From an uncultured Aquimarina sp. (GTDB lineage: Bacteria; Bacteroidota; Bacteroidia; Flavobacteriales; Flavobacteriaceae): a DNA stretch of 64,000 nt. The DNA lies in contig CANMFM010000006.1 in the NCBI GenBank assembly GCA_947497175.1, positions 124,001 to 188,000 on the forward strand. The letters are read 5' to 3'. Under the pieces are notes generated by a model. The model did no database searches. It was not told where the DNA came from and saw only the letters and a list, made by a program, of their open reading frames with translations. The translations under genes were made by a program, and so were the position numbers. Positions 35,800 through 46,728 of this stretch are shown here, one piece after another; position 1 is the first letter of the stretch; every line of letters starts with the position of its first letter.

Positions 35800-37377
35800 A
35801 TGAAAACATTTAATAATACTATATTAAAAATGAGAACAAAACGATTTTTTCTATTGTTTTTTGGCGGGATAATGTTCATGCCTTCTTGTTCTGATGATTT
35901 GTTAGATAAAGTTCCCATTACAGAGCTCGTTGCAGATACGGCATTTACTACAGAAGATGATATAGTAGCCAGTCTTAGTGCTGCATATGATGCATTGCAA
36001 TGGCATAATGTTGGAGGAAACCAAACATTTCCCTTAATGCAACAAGGTGTAAGAGCAGATGATTTGCATTCACAATCAGCCGCATTTTGGTCCATAGGTG
36101 CACAGTATGATCAGTTTAGTACTATAACACCTACTTTGGCTTCGGTAGCTTCTGTATGGAGCAAGTGGTATCAAGGGGTAGCACGAGCCAATTTTACAAT
36201 TCAATTAGCAGAAGAATTTACTAATTTTGAAACTCTAGAATTGCAAGAGCAAATTATAGCAGAAGCAAGGTTTTTAAGAGGATTTTATTATTTTGAATTA
36301 GTACGCCTTTTTGGTGGTGTTCCGCTTTTTGATGAACCCATAACTTCAGCAACTCAAGAACAGTTTAAGCCTAGGTCTTCTACAACAGACGTATATGCAT
36401 TTATAGAAGCTGATTTAGAAAATGCTGCTATGATACTACCATTAAAAGGTGGCGAAAGAATACAAGGTTCTGCCACCTCAGGAGCAGCATATGCATTGCT
36501 TGCTAAAGTATTCTTATATCAAGAAAAGTGGGCAGAAGCTGTTAACGCGGCAGAACAAGTGATTAATCAAGGAGTATATGGTCTAGAATCAAACTTTTCA
36601 AGCAACTTCGTTCAAACTAATGAGTTTGGCTTAGAGTCTGTTTTTGAAATCAATTATGTAGATGGTTTATCCGCGGGTGATTTTAATGATGGTTCACAAT
36701 CTCAAGAAGGCTCGGGAATGTGGAAATGGAGTTTCCCTTTCTTAGAAGCGTACAACTCATTTAATAATTTTATTCCAAGACAAGAATTGGTTGACTTTTT
36801 TGATGAGAGTGATCAAAGGAAAGCGGCTACATTTTTGCTGCCCGGGCAAAATACAAACTCTCCAGGATTGGCAGCCCTGGGGTGGGATCCTGTTCCCGAT
36901 GATTTTGGATATGCAATAGGAGTAAATACAGGCGTAAGAAAGTACTTTTTAACTTTTGAAGAAGTACAGAATTTACTTACAGATTTTCAATCACCTTTAA
37001 ACGAGAAAGTAATCAGGTATGCGGATGTATTATTAATACATGCAGAAGCATCTTTAATGGGAGGAGGCGGAAACGGCTCAAATTCCTTTAATCAGGTGGT
37101 AGAAAGAGCATATGGAACAACATCTAGTCCTGCACCTGCATATTCTAAACAAGGAGTAAGAGATGAAAGGCGAAGAGAACTTGCGACAGAAGGATGGAAT
37201 CGTTTTACTGATTTAGTGCGCTGGGAAAAAGTTGATGGAGGCGGAGTCATCCAAGATGCATTAAATGCTATTGGTAAGTCTGATTTTAGAATACCAAGAG
37301 ATCTGTTGTTGCCAATTCCTCAACAAGAAATAGATACCTATCCTGAAGGAATGCTGGCACAAAACCCAGGTTATTAA
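35800..37377 (+). CDS. SusD/RagB-family surface glycan-binding lipoprotein
   Basis: 525 residues. Lipobox FMPSC (Cys30 from the first ATG; a second ATG at 35830 would give a shorter, more usual signal, and I cannot decide between them). RagB/SusD helical TPR scaffold: AEARFLRGFYYFELVRLFGGVPLF and ERRRELATEGWNRFTDLVRW are highly characteristic. It caps the SusC barrel and binds incoming glycan at the cell surface. Sits directly after susC (5-bp gap). Glycan specificity cannot be read from sequence. Confidence 0.96.
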   Translation: MKTFNNTILKMRTKRFFLLFFGGIMFMPSCSDDLLDKVPITELVADTAFTTEDDIVASLSAAYDALQWHNVGGNQTFPLMQQGVRADDLHSQSAAFWSIGAQYDQFSTITPTLASVASVWSKWYQGVARANFTIQLAEEFTNFETLELQEQIIAEARFLRGFYYFELVRLFGGVPLFDEPITSATQEQFKPRSSTTDVYAFIEADLENAAMILPLKGGERIQGSATSGAAYALLAKVFLYQEKWAEAVNAAEQVINQGVYGLESNFSSNFVQTNEFGLESVFEINYVDGLSAGDFNDGSQSQEGSGMWKWSFPFLEAYNSFNNFIPRQELVDFFDESDQRKAATFLLPGQNTNSPGLAALGWDPVPDDFGYAIGVNTGVRKYFLTFEEVQNLLTDFQSPLNEKVIRYADVLLIHAEASLMGGGGNGSNSFNQVVERAYGTTSSPAPAYSKQGVRDERRRELATEGWNRFTDLVRWEKVDGGGVIQDALNAIGKSDFRIPRDLLLPIPQQEIDTYPEGMLAQNPGY

Positions 37378-37395
37378 TAATTTTAAGCATAGAAA

Positions 37396-38274
37396 ATGAA
37401 ACATATAAGCAATATAAAATCATTTAGAAAAGCGGGAATACTTGTAATGATGATAAGTCTTTTCGTGGTTGTCCTGTCTTGTACTGAAGATACAGACTTT
37501 AATCTGGGACCCGTTTTACCATCGAGTTCTGATGGAATCCAAAACCTTGATGAAGAAGGAATAGACTGTGGAGGAACAAATGCACCAAATCCTTGTCCAA
37601 GTTGTACCGATGGGATACAAAATCAAGATGAAGAAGATGTTGATTGTGGCGGTCCATGTACCAATGAATGTCCTGAACTTACCCCTAGAGCACAAGCTTT
37701 ACTGTCCCAAGGGTTACCAAGATTTTTTACATTTGAAGCGGGAGATTTATCTTCTGGATTAAATTTAAGACCAAGAACCACTAATGCAGATGGCAGTCCA
37801 TATGGACAAGGGGTCATACCAACATTTGGCGTTGCAGATCCTGCAGGTAGTGATGACCTGGTAACACAGATAGTCAGACCAGAAAATGGACCTTTTGGGG
37901 GCTTTGAAGACTTAAAGTTTCAGCCTCAGGATGCTGTAATCGATTTTTCAGAATATAATAAGTTCAAAATAGATGTATTTATCCCTTCTACAAATGACTT
38001 TTCAGGAGCTTTAACACCCATGGTAGAATTGATATTACATGATGATGACCCCGAGTTCTTTACGCGTTGGACTGTGATTTCTCAATCCGTAGCCGACACA
38101 GATTTTGATAGCTGGGTTACTTTAGAGTTTGATGGATCTAGTGCAGTAGCAGCAGGGTCTGGGACTTTATTACCAGATAATACTACCTATACCATCTTTA
38201 CTCTACGTTTAGGAGGTAGTGGTCATGGAGAATCAGGAGTATTCTTTGTTAAGGATTTTGTACCTTTTAAATAA
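37396..38274 (+). CDS. Surface lipoprotein with two Cys-rich linkers and a beta-sandwich domain (candidate glycan-binding protein)
   Basis: 292 residues in the position where PULs place a SusE-like protein, 19 bp after susD. Lipobox VLSC (Cys29). Two copies of a Cys-rich motif (SSDGIQNLDEEGIDCGG... and CTDGIQNQDEEDVDCGGPC) occupy residues about 44-93. The remaining 190 residues look like a jelly-roll carbohydrate-binding module (RFFTFEAGDLSSGLNL, DFSEYNKFKIDVFIPST, SWVTLEFDG, YTIFTLRLGGSG). I do not recognise a named family. A surface glycan-binding role is inferred from position and lipidation. Confidence 0.72.
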   Translation: MKHISNIKSFRKAGILVMMISLFVVVLSCTEDTDFNLGPVLPSSSDGIQNLDEEGIDCGGTNAPNPCPSCTDGIQNQDEEDVDCGGPCTNECPELTPRAQALLSQGLPRFFTFEAGDLSSGLNLRPRTTNADGSPYGQGVIPTFGVADPAGSDDLVTQIVRPENGPFGGFEDLKFQPQDAVIDFSEYNKFKIDVFIPSTNDFSGALTPMVELILHDDDPEFFTRWTVISQSVADTDFDSWVTLEFDGSSAVAAGSGTLLPDNTTYTIFTLRLGGSGHGESGVFFVKDFVPFK

Positions 38275-38328
38275 AAAAATAACTAAAAAAGAGAAGAACT
38301 TTTTCTCCCTTAAGGTAATGCAATTATA

Positions 38329-39309
38329 ATGATAAAAGAAAAAACATACATATACGTATCCATTATTTTAGGAATGCTGTTAACAACGTTATCTTGCTCG
38401 TCTGGTGATGATGAGAATTCTGCAGTACCAAATCCGGTAGCCACTGTTACGTGTACCGATGGAGTTCAAAATGGTAGTGAAACTGGTATAGATTGCGGTG
38501 GGAGTAGTTGTAGCAAATGCCCAACCGGAGTTGTTATTCCGACCACAGGATTTGATGCACCTTCATCATACGACGGATTTGATTTGGTGTGGGGTGATGA
38601 ATTTAATGATAACAAATTGTCTCTTCAAAACTGGTCTTTTAATATAGGAGATGGTTGTCCTAATCTATGTGGATGGGGTAATGAAGAACTACAATCTTAC
38701 ACAAATAGCAGTGATAATTTGTTTTTTGAAGAAGGTAATTTGGTTATAGCAGCCAGACATGAAGGAGGATCTAATTATTCTTCATCTAGAATTAATTCGG
38801 ATAATAAATTTGAGTTTCAATATGGTAGAGTGGATATAAGGGCGAGTATGCCTTCTACCACAGGGTCCTGGGTAGCTTTATGGCTTTTAAACCATAATTA
38901 TACTATCAATAACCCTGGAGAATGGTGGCCAAGTGGTGGCGAAATAGATATTATGGAATATCTGGGAGAAGATCCAGCCGAGGTTTTTGGTACGGCACAC
39001 TACGGAAGTGATTTTAATAGTCGAAGATTTAACTCTAAAGAATATCCAGCCCCAGAAGAAAATTATAACAACATATATTATGTGTTTTCTATTCTTTGGG
39101 AAGAAAATAAAATTACTTGGCTAGTAAATGATATAGAATATCATTCTATTACGCCTTCTCAAACTAATGGACAACCATACCCTTTTAATGATGAGTTTTA
39201 TCTAATCATGAATCTTTCTGTAGGAGGTAATTTACCTGTTCAGCCTATTGCAACAGAGTACCCCGCATTTTTAATAATAGATTACATAAGGGTACACCAG
39301 AAAAAATAA
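38329..39309 (+). CDS. GH16 family glycoside hydrolase, lipoprotein
   Basis: 326 residues. Lipobox TLSC (Cys23), a Cys-rich linker (residues 42-64, CTDGVQNGSETGIDCGG), then a GH16 jelly-roll from about 80 to the end. The active site is GGEIDIMEYLG: Glu205 nucleophile, Asp207, Glu210 acid/base. GWGNEELQSYT and the MPSTTGSWVALWLL strand are typical of the laminarinase-like branch (beta-1,3-glucanases). It may cut beta-1,3-glucan mixed into the target wall; activity on another beta-linked polymer is possible. Last gene of the susCD block; a 232-bp gap follows. Confidence 0.93.
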   Translation: MIKEKTYIYVSIILGMLLTTLSCSSGDDENSAVPNPVATVTCTDGVQNGSETGIDCGGSSCSKCPTGVVIPTTGFDAPSSYDGFDLVWGDEFNDNKLSLQNWSFNIGDGCPNLCGWGNEELQSYTNSSDNLFFEEGNLVIAARHEGGSNYSSSRINSDNKFEFQYGRVDIRASMPSTTGSWVALWLLNHNYTINNPGEWWPSGGEIDIMEYLGEDPAEVFGTAHYGSDFNSRRFNSKEYPAPEENYNNIYYVFSILWEENKITWLVNDIEYHSITPSQTNGQPYPFNDEFYLIMNLSVGGNLPVQPIATEYPAFLIIDYIRVHQKK

Positions 39310-39357
39310 AAATACCCCAAATTATATTTGAATAACAAGCTAGTTTTTGATTGATTA

Positions 39358-39402
39358 AGAAAGGGAGTTCTTTCTCTTGTTCTCAAGAAATGACCCCTTT
39401 CT
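39358..39402 (+). terminator. Possible hairpin after the GH16 gene
   Basis: Arms AGAAAGGG / CCCTTTCT around a 29-nt loop, 48 bp after the stop. No T-run follows, so termination is uncertain; it may only process or stabilise the transcript. Confidence 0.35.
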
Positions 39403-39446
39403 AATCGTATTCACGAGCTTAATAAAGAAATTGTTTTAACAAATTA

Positions 39447-39471
39447 CGAAAACTATACACACTGGTTTTCG
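39447..39471. promoter_or_regulatory. Inverted repeat upstream of xylulokinase gene
   Basis: CGAAAAC (39447-39453) and GTTTTCG (39465-39471) are perfect inverse complements 11 nt apart, about 70 bp before the xylB ATG. This is the only gap (232 bp) inside the PUL before the catabolic genes, so it is a reasonable operator or second promoter for them. Confidence 0.4.
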
Positions 39472-39541
39472 ATAATTCTTTAGATAGAAGTTTTGTTTCT
39501 GTACAATAAGTCGAACTTTTATCATCAGCAAAAATTGCATA

Positions 39542-41029
39542 ATGTATTATATAGGATTTGACATAGGAAGTTCTTCAATAAAGGCAGCTTTGGTTCATGC
39601 CCGAACTGGTAAATCTATTGCATCAGTAAATGAACCCGAAGAAGAAATGGATATTATCTCTATCCATAAAGAATGGGCAGAACAAAACCCCGAACATTGG
39701 TGGCACAATGTCTGTAAAACTTCTAAACGTATACTCAAAGAAAATGCAATTCGTCCTGATCAGATTAAAGGCATAGGAATCTCATACCAAATGCATGGTT
39801 TAGTATTGTTAGATAATAAAGGTGAATTAATTCGAAACTCTATTATCTGGTGCGATAGTAGAGCAGTAGAAATAGGAAGCAAAGCATTTAATGAAGTGGG
39901 AGAAAGCAAATGTATGAGGGCTTTATTGAATTCACCAGCTAATTTTACAGCATCAAAGCTGAAATGGGTACGGGATAATGAGCCCGAAAACTATAAAAGA
40001 ATTTATAAATTTTTATTACCGGGAGATTATATCGCATATAAATTTACAGGTGCTGCTAACACTACAAAATCTGGGCTTTCTGAAGGTACACTCTGGGATT
40101 TTAGAAATGAGCAACCTGCAAGTTGGTTATTAGAGTATTATGATATTAATTCAGAACTCATACCCGAAATAGTACCTACATTTTCATATCAAAGCGAGTT
40201 ATCACTACAAGGGGCAGAAGAAAGTGGACTTAAAGAAGGAATACCTATTCTATATAGAGCAGGAGATCAACCCAATAATGCATTATCCCTTAATGTGTTT
40301 AACCCCGGAGAAGTAGCGGCTACTGGTGGTACATCCGGGGTAATCTATGCGATCACAGATAACCTTTCTGCAAAAGAAGGAGTGAAACTCAATAATTTTG
40401 CACATGTTAATCATTCAGAAGAAAAAGCCAGTATTGGAAAACTTCTGTGTATTAACGGAGCCGGAATTCAATACAGATGGTTAAAAAATAACCTTAATCT
40501 TGAAACAAATTCTTACCAAACTATGAATTCTCATGCTTCAAAAGTACCGGTGGGATCTAATAACTTACAACTCATTCCTTTTGGAAATGGTGCAGAGCGA
40601 ATGTTTGATAACCAGACTATTGGAACACATATTTGTAACCTTAATCTCAATAAACATACACGCTCACATATTTTTAGAGCAGCTTTAGAAGGAATTGCAT
40701 TTTCTTTTGTCTACGGAATGGAGATTCTAAAAAAAGATAATACAGAAATAAAAGTAATTCGAGCTGGGAACGATAATCTCTTTCGCTCAGAAATTTTTTC
40801 GAACACAGTGGCAACGCTAATTAATCAAGAAATAGAAATTTATAATACAACTGGTGCCATTGGAGCAGCTCGGGCGGCTGGTCTAAGTGATGGTACATTT
40901 AAAGATTTAGGTACCATGATTACCAAAAATGATCATGTGATGACATATCACCCGCTACAGAATCAAGATGATTATATACAAGCATATAAAAATTGGAAAA
41001 AAGAATTAAATAGAATTATAGAAAAATAA
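39542..41029 (+). CDS. xylB: Xylulokinase
   Basis: 495-residue FGGY-family sugar kinase that phosphorylates D-xylulose to xylulose 5-phosphate. Phosphate-binding start [16 protein letters not shown], substrate-loop region [19 protein letters not shown] and catalytic Asp in [11 protein letters not shown]; the second domain has [10 protein letters not shown] and [12 protein letters not shown]. Length and motifs fit XylB rather than glycerol or gluconate kinase, and xylA follows 7 bp later. Cytosolic. It heads the eleven-gene run to 53082, all plus strand with gaps of 0 to 26 bp. Confidence 0.94.
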   Translation: MYYIGFDIGSSSIKAALVHARTGKSIASVNEPEEEMDIISIHKEWAEQNPEHWWHNVCKTSKRILKENAIRPDQIKGIGISYQMHGLVLLDNKGELIRNSIIWCDSRAVEIGSKAFNEVGESKCMRALLNSPANFTASKLKWVRDNEPENYKRIYKFLLPGDYIAYKFTGAANTTKSGLSEGTLWDFRNEQPASWLLEYYDINSELIPEIVPTFSYQSELSLQGAEESGLKEGIPILYRAGDQPNNALSLNVFNPGEVAATGGTSGVIYAITDNLSAKEGVKLNNFAHVNHSEEKASIGKLLCINGAGIQYRWLKNNLNLETNSYQTMNSHASKVPVGSNNLQLIPFGNGAERMFDNQTIGTHICNLNLNKHTRSHIFRAALEGIAFSFVYGMEILKKDNTEIKVIRAGNDNLFRSEIFSNTVATLINQEIEIYNTTGAIGAARAAGLSDGTFKDLGTMITKNDHVMTYHPLQNQDDYIQAYKNWKKELNRIIEK

Positions 41030-41036
41030 AGTACAG

Positions 41037-42362
41037 ATGGCTTTGATAGGAAAAAAAGAATATTTTAAAGGTATTAATGATATAAAGTTCGAAGGAGCTG
41101 CTTCAGATAATCCAATGGCATTCAAATACTATGATGCTGATAAAGTGGTTGCCGGTAAAACGATGAAAGAGCATTTTAAATTTGCCATTGCATATTGGCA
41201 TACCTTCTGTGGTACAGGAGCTGATCCCTTTGGACCAGGAACATTAAAATACGTGTGGGATCAATCGGAAGATGCCATTACAGCGGCCAAAGAAAAAGCC
41301 GATGCAGCGTTTGAGTTTATAACTAAAATGGGGTTTGATTACTTTTGTTTTCACGATTATGATTTGATTAGAGAAGCAGCGACGTTTTCAGAATCTGAGA
41401 AAAGATTAGTAACAATTGTTGATTATATCAAAGAAAAGCAAAAAGCCTCAGGAGTAAAACTTCTTTGGGGTACGGCGAATTGTTTTTCGAATCCACGTTA
41501 CATGAACGGTGCAGCTACTAACCCAGATTTTAAAGTATTGGCTAGAGCAGGTGGGCAGGTAAAGCTGGCTTTAGATGCTACTATTGCTTTAAATGGTGAG
41601 AATTATGTGTTTTGGGGAGGTCGAGAAGGCTACATGTCACTTCTTAATACCCATATGAAACGTGAATTGGATCATATGGCTACGTTCTTAACGGCAGCTC
41701 GTGATTATGCAAGAGCCCAAGGATTTAAAGGTTCTTTTTTCATAGAACCCAAACCTATGGAACCCATGAAGCATCAATATGATTTTGACACCGCTACATC
41801 CATTGCTTTCTTAAAAGAACATGGTCTTGACAAAGACTTCAAAATTAATATCGAAGTAAATCATGCTACCTTGGCACAACATACTTTTCAACATGAAATA
41901 CAAGTAGCCGCAGACGCAGGAATGTTAGGCAGTATAGATGCTAATAGAGGTGATTATCAAAATGGTTGGGATACAGATCAGTTTCCAAATAATATAGCAG
42001 AAGTCACCGAAGCAATGCTAGTATTCCTCAAATCCGGAGGGTTACAAGGTGGAGGTGTTAATTTTGATGCGAAGGTAAGAAGAAACTCTACAGATATGGA
42101 AGATGTTTTCCTGGCTCACATCGGAGGCGCAGATGTATTTGCTAGAGCACTAACCATAGCAGACAAAATCATTTCTTCATCTTCATATGATAATTTAAGG
42201 GAGAAAAGATATAGTTCTTTTGATTCTGGAAATGGTAAAGCATTTGAAGAAGGAAAATTGGATCTAAACATGCTTTATAATATTGCCCAAGAAAATGGAG
42301 AGTTAGAGTTACAAAGCGGTAAGCAAGAATTATTCGAAAATATCATCAATCAATATCTCTAA
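41037..42362 (+). CDS. xylA: Xylose isomerase
   Basis: 441 residues, the length of class II enzymes. Converts D-xylose to D-xylulose using two divalent metals. Active-site signatures: [20 protein letters not shown] (His106, Asp109), the metal-ligand segments [32 protein letters not shown] and GSIDANRGD, and a C-terminal aromatic/Asp cluster. The set is complete. With xylB directly upstream and a GH43 downstream it shows that the sugar released by this locus is xylose, an important clue to the polysaccharide. Confidence 0.98.
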   Translation: MALIGKKEYFKGINDIKFEGAASDNPMAFKYYDADKVVAGKTMKEHFKFAIAYWHTFCGTGADPFGPGTLKYVWDQSEDAITAAKEKADAAFEFITKMGFDYFCFHDYDLIREAATFSESEKRLVTIVDYIKEKQKASGVKLLWGTANCFSNPRYMNGAATNPDFKVLARAGGQVKLALDATIALNGENYVFWGGREGYMSLLNTHMKRELDHMATFLTAARDYARAQGFKGSFFIEPKPMEPMKHQYDFDTATSIAFLKEHGLDKDFKINIEVNHATLAQHTFQHEIQVAADAGMLGSIDANRGDYQNGWDTDQFPNNIAEVTEAMLVFLKSGGLQGGGVNFDAKVRRNSTDMEDVFLAHIGGADVFARALTIADKIISSSSYDNLREKRYSSFDSGNGKAFEEGKLDLNMLYNIAQENGELELQSGKQELFENIINQYL

Positions 42363-42369
42363 AATTCAT

Positions 42370-43986
42370 ATGGGACCAGTATTAGAGTTTGGGGATTGGA
42401 TTGTTTTAGGGATATATTTTTTAGCCTTAATAGGAGTAGCCGTATGGGTGATTCTTCAAAAAAACAAAAATACCGAAGATTACTTTCTGGCCGGCAGAAA
42501 TGTAGGTTGGTTTGTAATAGGTGCGTCTATCTTTGCTTCTAATATTGGTTCTGAACATGTGGTAGGTTTAGCCGGTACCGGTGCAGAATCCGGGATGCCA
42601 ATGGCACATTACGAGCTTCATGCATGGATCGTATTGGTCCTTGGTTGGCTGTTTCTTCCCTTTTATATGCGAAGCAAAGTCTTCACAATGCCAGAATTTC
42701 TTGAGAAACGGTTTGATAGCCGATCCAGATGGTTTTTATCCGTTTTTTCATTAGTCGGATATGTAATTACCAAAGTATCGGTAACCATATATGCAGGCGG
42801 AATTGTGGTTTCAGAATTAATAGGAATTCCATTTTGGTATGGTGCTATAGGGATTGTTGTCTTTACAGGAATCTATACTGTAGTGGGCGGTATGAAAGCT
42901 GTAATTTATACCGAAACTTTACAAACTATCATCCTTATCGCTGGTTCTGTAATCATTACCATATTAGGGTTACAGGAAGTTGGTGGTTGGGACACATTAA
43001 AAGAAACTGTGGGCTCTAACCATTTTAATATGTGGAGACCAACAAATGACCCGGATTTTCCATGGACAGGATTATTATTTGGCGGAACCATCGTTGGTAT
43101 CTGGTATTGGTGTACAGATCAGTATATAGTGCAACGTACATTGGCCGCCAGTACTATTAAAATAGGAAGACGAGGAGCAATATTTGGAGCCTATCTTAAG
43201 ATTTTACCTATTTTCATATTTCTTATCCCTGGTATTATAGCATTTGCATTAGCAAAACAAGGAGCGCTGAGCTATGAAAAAGCAGATGAGGTATTTCCGG
43301 TGCTGGTAAAAACATTATTGCCTGTTGGATTAAAAGGACTCGTAGCAGGAGGATTAATGGCCGCGTTAATGAGTTCGTTGGCATCGGTGTTCAATTCTTG
43401 TTCTACGATTTTTACAATAGATATCTATAAAAAACTAAAACCATATACTTCAGAAAGAAGGTTACTAAACGTTGGTAAACTAGCTACCGTAATTATGGTA
43501 ATTATGGGTATTATTTGGATCCCAATCATGAATAAAATTGGTGGAGGTGTTTTATATCAGTATCTACAAAGTGTACAATCCTATATTGCTCCACCCATAA
43601 CGGCCGTATTCTTATTGGGTGTTTTATGGAAAAGAGTAAACTCAAAAGCAGCCATAGTAACCTTATTTTCTGGGTTGGTAATGGCAGTATTAAGAATTAC
43701 CGCAGAGATATTTAAGGATGATGTATCAGGAATCATATACCAGTTTGCAACCATAAATTTTGCCCATATGGCAATATTTATGTTCATCTTTTCTGTAATC
43801 ATATGTTGTACAGTAAGTCTGCTTACTAATCCACCAAGTTATGCTGCCATTGCAGGATTATCCTTGGAGACATTAACCAAAGAACACAAATTAGAAAATA
43901 AAGAAAGTATTACATTATCAGATATTATTCTATCTGTTGTATTAGTACTTATAGTAATAACCATACTGTCCTACTTCGTAGGATAA
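42370..43986 (+). CDS. Sodium/sugar symporter (SSS family)
   Basis: 538 residues, about 14 transmembrane helices. N-terminal helices with [27 protein letters not shown], a classic SGLT-type signature, then [22 protein letters not shown] and [20 protein letters not shown]. Catalyses Na+-driven uptake of a monosaccharide across the inner membrane; in this operon xylose is the natural guess. A second sugar transporter of the MFS type is encoded at 47737, so the two may split xylose and short xylo-oligosaccharides or serve different conditions. Confidence 0.92.
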   Translation: MGPVLEFGDWIVLGIYFLALIGVAVWVILQKNKNTEDYFLAGRNVGWFVIGASIFASNIGSEHVVGLAGTGAESGMPMAHYELHAWIVLVLGWLFLPFYMRSKVFTMPEFLEKRFDSRSRWFLSVFSLVGYVITKVSVTIYAGGIVVSELIGIPFWYGAIGIVVFTGIYTVVGGMKAVIYTETLQTIILIAGSVIITILGLQEVGGWDTLKETVGSNHFNMWRPTNDPDFPWTGLLFGGTIVGIWYWCTDQYIVQRTLAASTIKIGRRGAIFGAYLKILPIFIFLIPGIIAFALAKQGALSYEKADEVFPVLVKTLLPVGLKGLVAGGLMAALMSSLASVFNSCSTIFTIDIYKKLKPYTSERRLLNVGKLATVIMVIMGIIWIPIMNKIGGGVLYQYLQSVQSYIAPPITAVFLLGVLWKRVNSKAAIVTLFSGLVMAVLRITAEIFKDDVSGIIYQFATINFAHMAIFMFIFSVIICCTVSLLTNPPSYAAIAGLSLETLTKEHKLENKESITLSDIILSVVLVLIVITILSYFVG

Positions 43987-43997
43987 AACTAGCAGAA

Positions 43998-44654
43998 ATG
44001 AAATTTTTTATAGATACAGCAAATTTAGATCAGATAAAAGAAGCACAAGCACTTGGAGTATTAGATGGCGTGACCACAAATCCTTCATTAATGGCCAAAG
44101 AAGGTGTCAATGGTAAAGAAAATATACTAAATCACTATTGCAATATTTGCGAAGTTGTAGAAGGAGATGTGTCTGCCGAGGTTATAGGGACTACTTTTGA
44201 TGAGATGATTAAAGAAGGTGAAGAATTAGCAGCTCTTCACTCTCAAATTGTTGTCAAAATACCTATGATCAAGAATGGAATAAAAGCCATAAAGTATTTT
44301 ACAGATAAAGGAATCAAAACCAATTGCACTCTTGTTTTTTCATGCGGTCAGGCATTACTTGCTGCAAAAGCAGGGGCATCTTATGTATCTCCATTTATAG
44401 GGAGATTAGATGATGTTTCAACAGACGGTTTGTTACTTATCAATGAGATCCGAAGCGTATATGATAACTATGGTTTTCAAACACAAATTCTTGCGGCATC
44501 AGTAAGACATACCATGCATGTTGTGAATTGTGCCAAAATAGGAGCAGATGTCATGACAGGTCCGCTTTCGGCAATAGAAGGATTACTAAAACATCCGTTA
44601 ACAGATAGTGGTCTGAAGAAATTTCTGGAAGACGCACAATTGATGCAGGTATAA
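43998..44654 (+). CDS. Transaldolase-like fructose-6-phosphate aldolase
   Basis: 218 residues, the short MipB/TalC subfamily. [29 protein letters not shown], the Schiff-base Lys in VVKIPM (Lys87), [26 protein letters not shown] and [11 protein letters not shown] are all family hallmarks. It should act as a transaldolase in the non-oxidative pentose phosphate pathway, or as a fructose-6-phosphate aldolase, downstream of XylB; the placement next to xylAB favours transaldolase use. Cytosolic. Residues that separate the two activities cannot be judged safely by eye. Confidence 0.92.
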   Translation: MKFFIDTANLDQIKEAQALGVLDGVTTNPSLMAKEGVNGKENILNHYCNICEVVEGDVSAEVIGTTFDEMIKEGEELAALHSQIVVKIPMIKNGIKAIKYFTDKGIKTNCTLVFSCGQALLAAKAGASYVSPFIGRLDDVSTDGLLLINEIRSVYDNYGFQTQILAASVRHTMHVVNCAKIGADVMTGPLSAIEGLLKHPLTDSGLKKFLEDAQLMQV

Positions 44655-44680
44655 TATCATTAATTATAAATGGAAACGAT

Positions 44681-45382
44681 ATGGATGAGGATTCAATACT
44701 AGAAGAATTTTGGGAAAATGGTTTCATTGTTTTTGAAAACTTTTTCGGTCCGTCATTAATGGATGAGTATAATCATAAGATCCTAGATCATTATGGAGTA
44801 AATCCAGACTGGGAGCATACCAGCGAGTTTATTACAAAATCTGCTGTAGAAGTAATCCCCTGGTTTCCATATAGAGAAGGAAAACGATATTTTGACAGGA
44901 TCAATGATGATAAACATTTTAATTCGATCACGGATATTATTTTAAAAGAAGGATGGAACAACCTGTATTGCATGATGATGTTTTCTAAAGCGGGTAGTAT
45001 AGGTCAGGCATGGCATCAGGATTGTTTACCAGATGATAAAAAATTATATAACCTTAATCGATTGGTATATACCCATGATATTACCGAAGAAACAGGAGGA
45101 GAAATAGTGATTTTTCCTAAAACACATAAAACAGGAACGCTCACCGTGGGAGTTCCTCATGAAGATTTAGAAGGACAACTGGTGTTGAGACCCAAAAAAG
45201 GAACTGTAATTTTCTTACATGGACATTGCTGGCATAGAGTAATGCCAGTCAAAAAAGATAGAGTTTCATCTAATTTCAGAGCAGTGCCAAAAGGTACACC
45301 AGAAGATATAACAGATGTATGTGTCTATAGAAATATGCGCTATAGGTTTTCAACAAGTGAAGTAATAGAAGAACGCAGTTAA
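44681..45382 (+). CDS. PhyH-type Fe(II)/2-oxoglutarate dioxygenase
   Basis: 233 residues. N-terminal WENGFIVFENFF is the usual start of phytanoyl-CoA dioxygenase-like proteins. Iron ligands: His112 and Asp114 in AWHQDCLPDD, and a distal His, probably His185 in HGHCWHRVMP; an Arg for 2-oxoglutarate follows in SSNFRAV. No signal peptide, so cytosolic. Members hydroxylate small molecules, including sugars and amino acids, or remove O-methyl groups. Inside a xylose operon it may act on a substituted xylose, for example a methylated one, but there is no direct evidence. The downstream gene starts on the base after its stop. Confidence 0.85.
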   Translation: MDEDSILEEFWENGFIVFENFFGPSLMDEYNHKILDHYGVNPDWEHTSEFITKSAVEVIPWFPYREGKRYFDRINDDKHFNSITDIILKEGWNNLYCMMMFSKAGSIGQAWHQDCLPDDKKLYNLNRLVYTHDITEETGGEIVIFPKTHKTGTLTVGVPHEDLEGQLVLRPKKGTVIFLHGHCWHRVMPVKKDRVSSNFRAVPKGTPEDITDVCVYRNMRYRFSTSEVIEERS

Positions 45383-46720
45383 ATGAGAAAGCACAGTTTT
45401 TTATGGGTACTAATTATACTCTTTTTATTCTCTTTCGCAATGACAGGTCAGAAAAAGAGGAATACTAATATGCCTTCATTGGTTCAGGTAAAAGAAGTTG
45501 ATCAACATTATAATTTTTATGTCAATGGAGAAAAATTTGAAATAAAAGGAGTAGGAATTAATTATGCCGATGGTCATGATTTTGAAGCTTTGCATCAAGC
45601 TGGAGGTAACGCTTTTAGAACCTGGACGGTAAAAAATGCAAATATGGAGCTTGCTGCTGCAAAAAAATATGGATTTATGGTGGCAATGGGAATTAATATT
45701 GGTAAAGAACTCTATGGCTTTGATTATAATGATAGAAGAGCAGTTGCTGAACAACTTAAGAAAGTAAAAGCTATTATAAAGAGGTACAAGAATCATCCTA
45801 ATGTACTCTGTTGGGTAGTAGGTAACGAATTAAATTTGCTATTTAACAAGAATGGTACTTTGCGACCAGTAAATCCAAAAGTGTATGATGCCATGGCCGA
45901 TATCATAGATTTTATACACAAAGAAGATCCCAATCATCCCGCTACGATCACATTTGCTGGGGTTATTAAAGAGCATTTAGAAGTCGCCTTAGAACGTTGC
46001 CCTCAGATCGATATTGTTTCGGTACAGGTATATGGAGATCTGGAAAATGTAGAAGAGCGCATTAAGAATACCGGAATAAAAAAACCGTATATGATTACCG
46101 AATTCGGCCCGATGGGATTTTGGGAAATGCCAAAAACAGCTTGGAATAGAGAAATTGAAGAAGTTAGTGGTCCCAAAGCCGATGGTATATTATACAGGAT
46201 GCAAAAAGGGCTGATTAATAATACATCGGGTAAATGCTTAGGAGGATTTGCTTTTGAATGGGGACAAAAACAAGAACGTACACCAACCTGGTACGGGATG
46301 TTTCATAAAGACGGAAGTCAAACAGAAACCATAGACAATCTAACCAAATTATGGACTGGGAAGCATCCCGAAAACCAGGCACCAAGAGTGGATTCATTGT
46401 GGCTTGATGGTAAAAAAGCAACCGATAATGTGTATTTGAAGCCAAACCAAAAATATACAGCAGAGGTATTTGCTTCAGAACCGGACAATGATACCTTAGT
46501 GTATAAATGGATAGTTTCCAAAGAAGTCATTACCAAGAGTCAAGGGGGCGAAAAAGAATTAGAGCCGCCTATCGTATATGTTGAGGTCGTTCTCGATAAA
46601 GAAGGTAAATTTACATTTGTTGCGCCAAAAAAAGAAGGAGAATATAGAATCTTTGCATATGTCTACGATAACAAAGGTAAAGCAGGAGGTGGTAATATTC
46701 CGTTTATGGTAAAAAGGTAA
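45383..46720 (+). CDS. Glycoside hydrolase of clan GH-A (GH2-like TIM barrel), secreted
   Basis: 445 residues. A signal peptide or anchor at 1-22 (FLFSFAMTGQ), then a TIM barrel from about 50 to 330: FEIKGVGINYADGHDFEAL, WVVGNELN (acid/base Glu149) and MITEFGP (nucleophile Glu240), which fit GH2-type catalytic barrels lacking the usual N-terminal beta-sandwiches. A C-terminal immunoglobulin-like domain (about 335-445, RVDSLWLDGKKATDNVYLKP) follows. I cannot settle the exact family. Likely periplasmic; substrate may be a side chain or a beta-linked oligosaccharide from the target polymer. Confidence 0.78.
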   Translation: MRKHSFLWVLIILFLFSFAMTGQKKRNTNMPSLVQVKEVDQHYNFYVNGEKFEIKGVGINYADGHDFEALHQAGGNAFRTWTVKNANMELAAAKKYGFMVAMGINIGKELYGFDYNDRRAVAEQLKKVKAIIKRYKNHPNVLCWVVGNELNLLFNKNGTLRPVNPKVYDAMADIIDFIHKEDPNHPATITFAGVIKEHLEVALERCPQIDIVSVQVYGDLENVEERIKNTGIKKPYMITEFGPMGFWEMPKTAWNREIEEVSGPKADGILYRMQKGLINNTSGKCLGGFAFEWGQKQERTPTWYGMFHKDGSQTETIDNLTKLWTGKHPENQAPRVDSLWLDGKKATDNVYLKPNQKYTAEVFASEPDNDTLVYKWIVSKEVITKSQGGEKELEPPIVYVEVVLDKEGKFTFVAPKKEGEYRIFAYVYDNKGKAGGGNIPFMVKR

Positions 46721-46728
46721 ATCGATTA

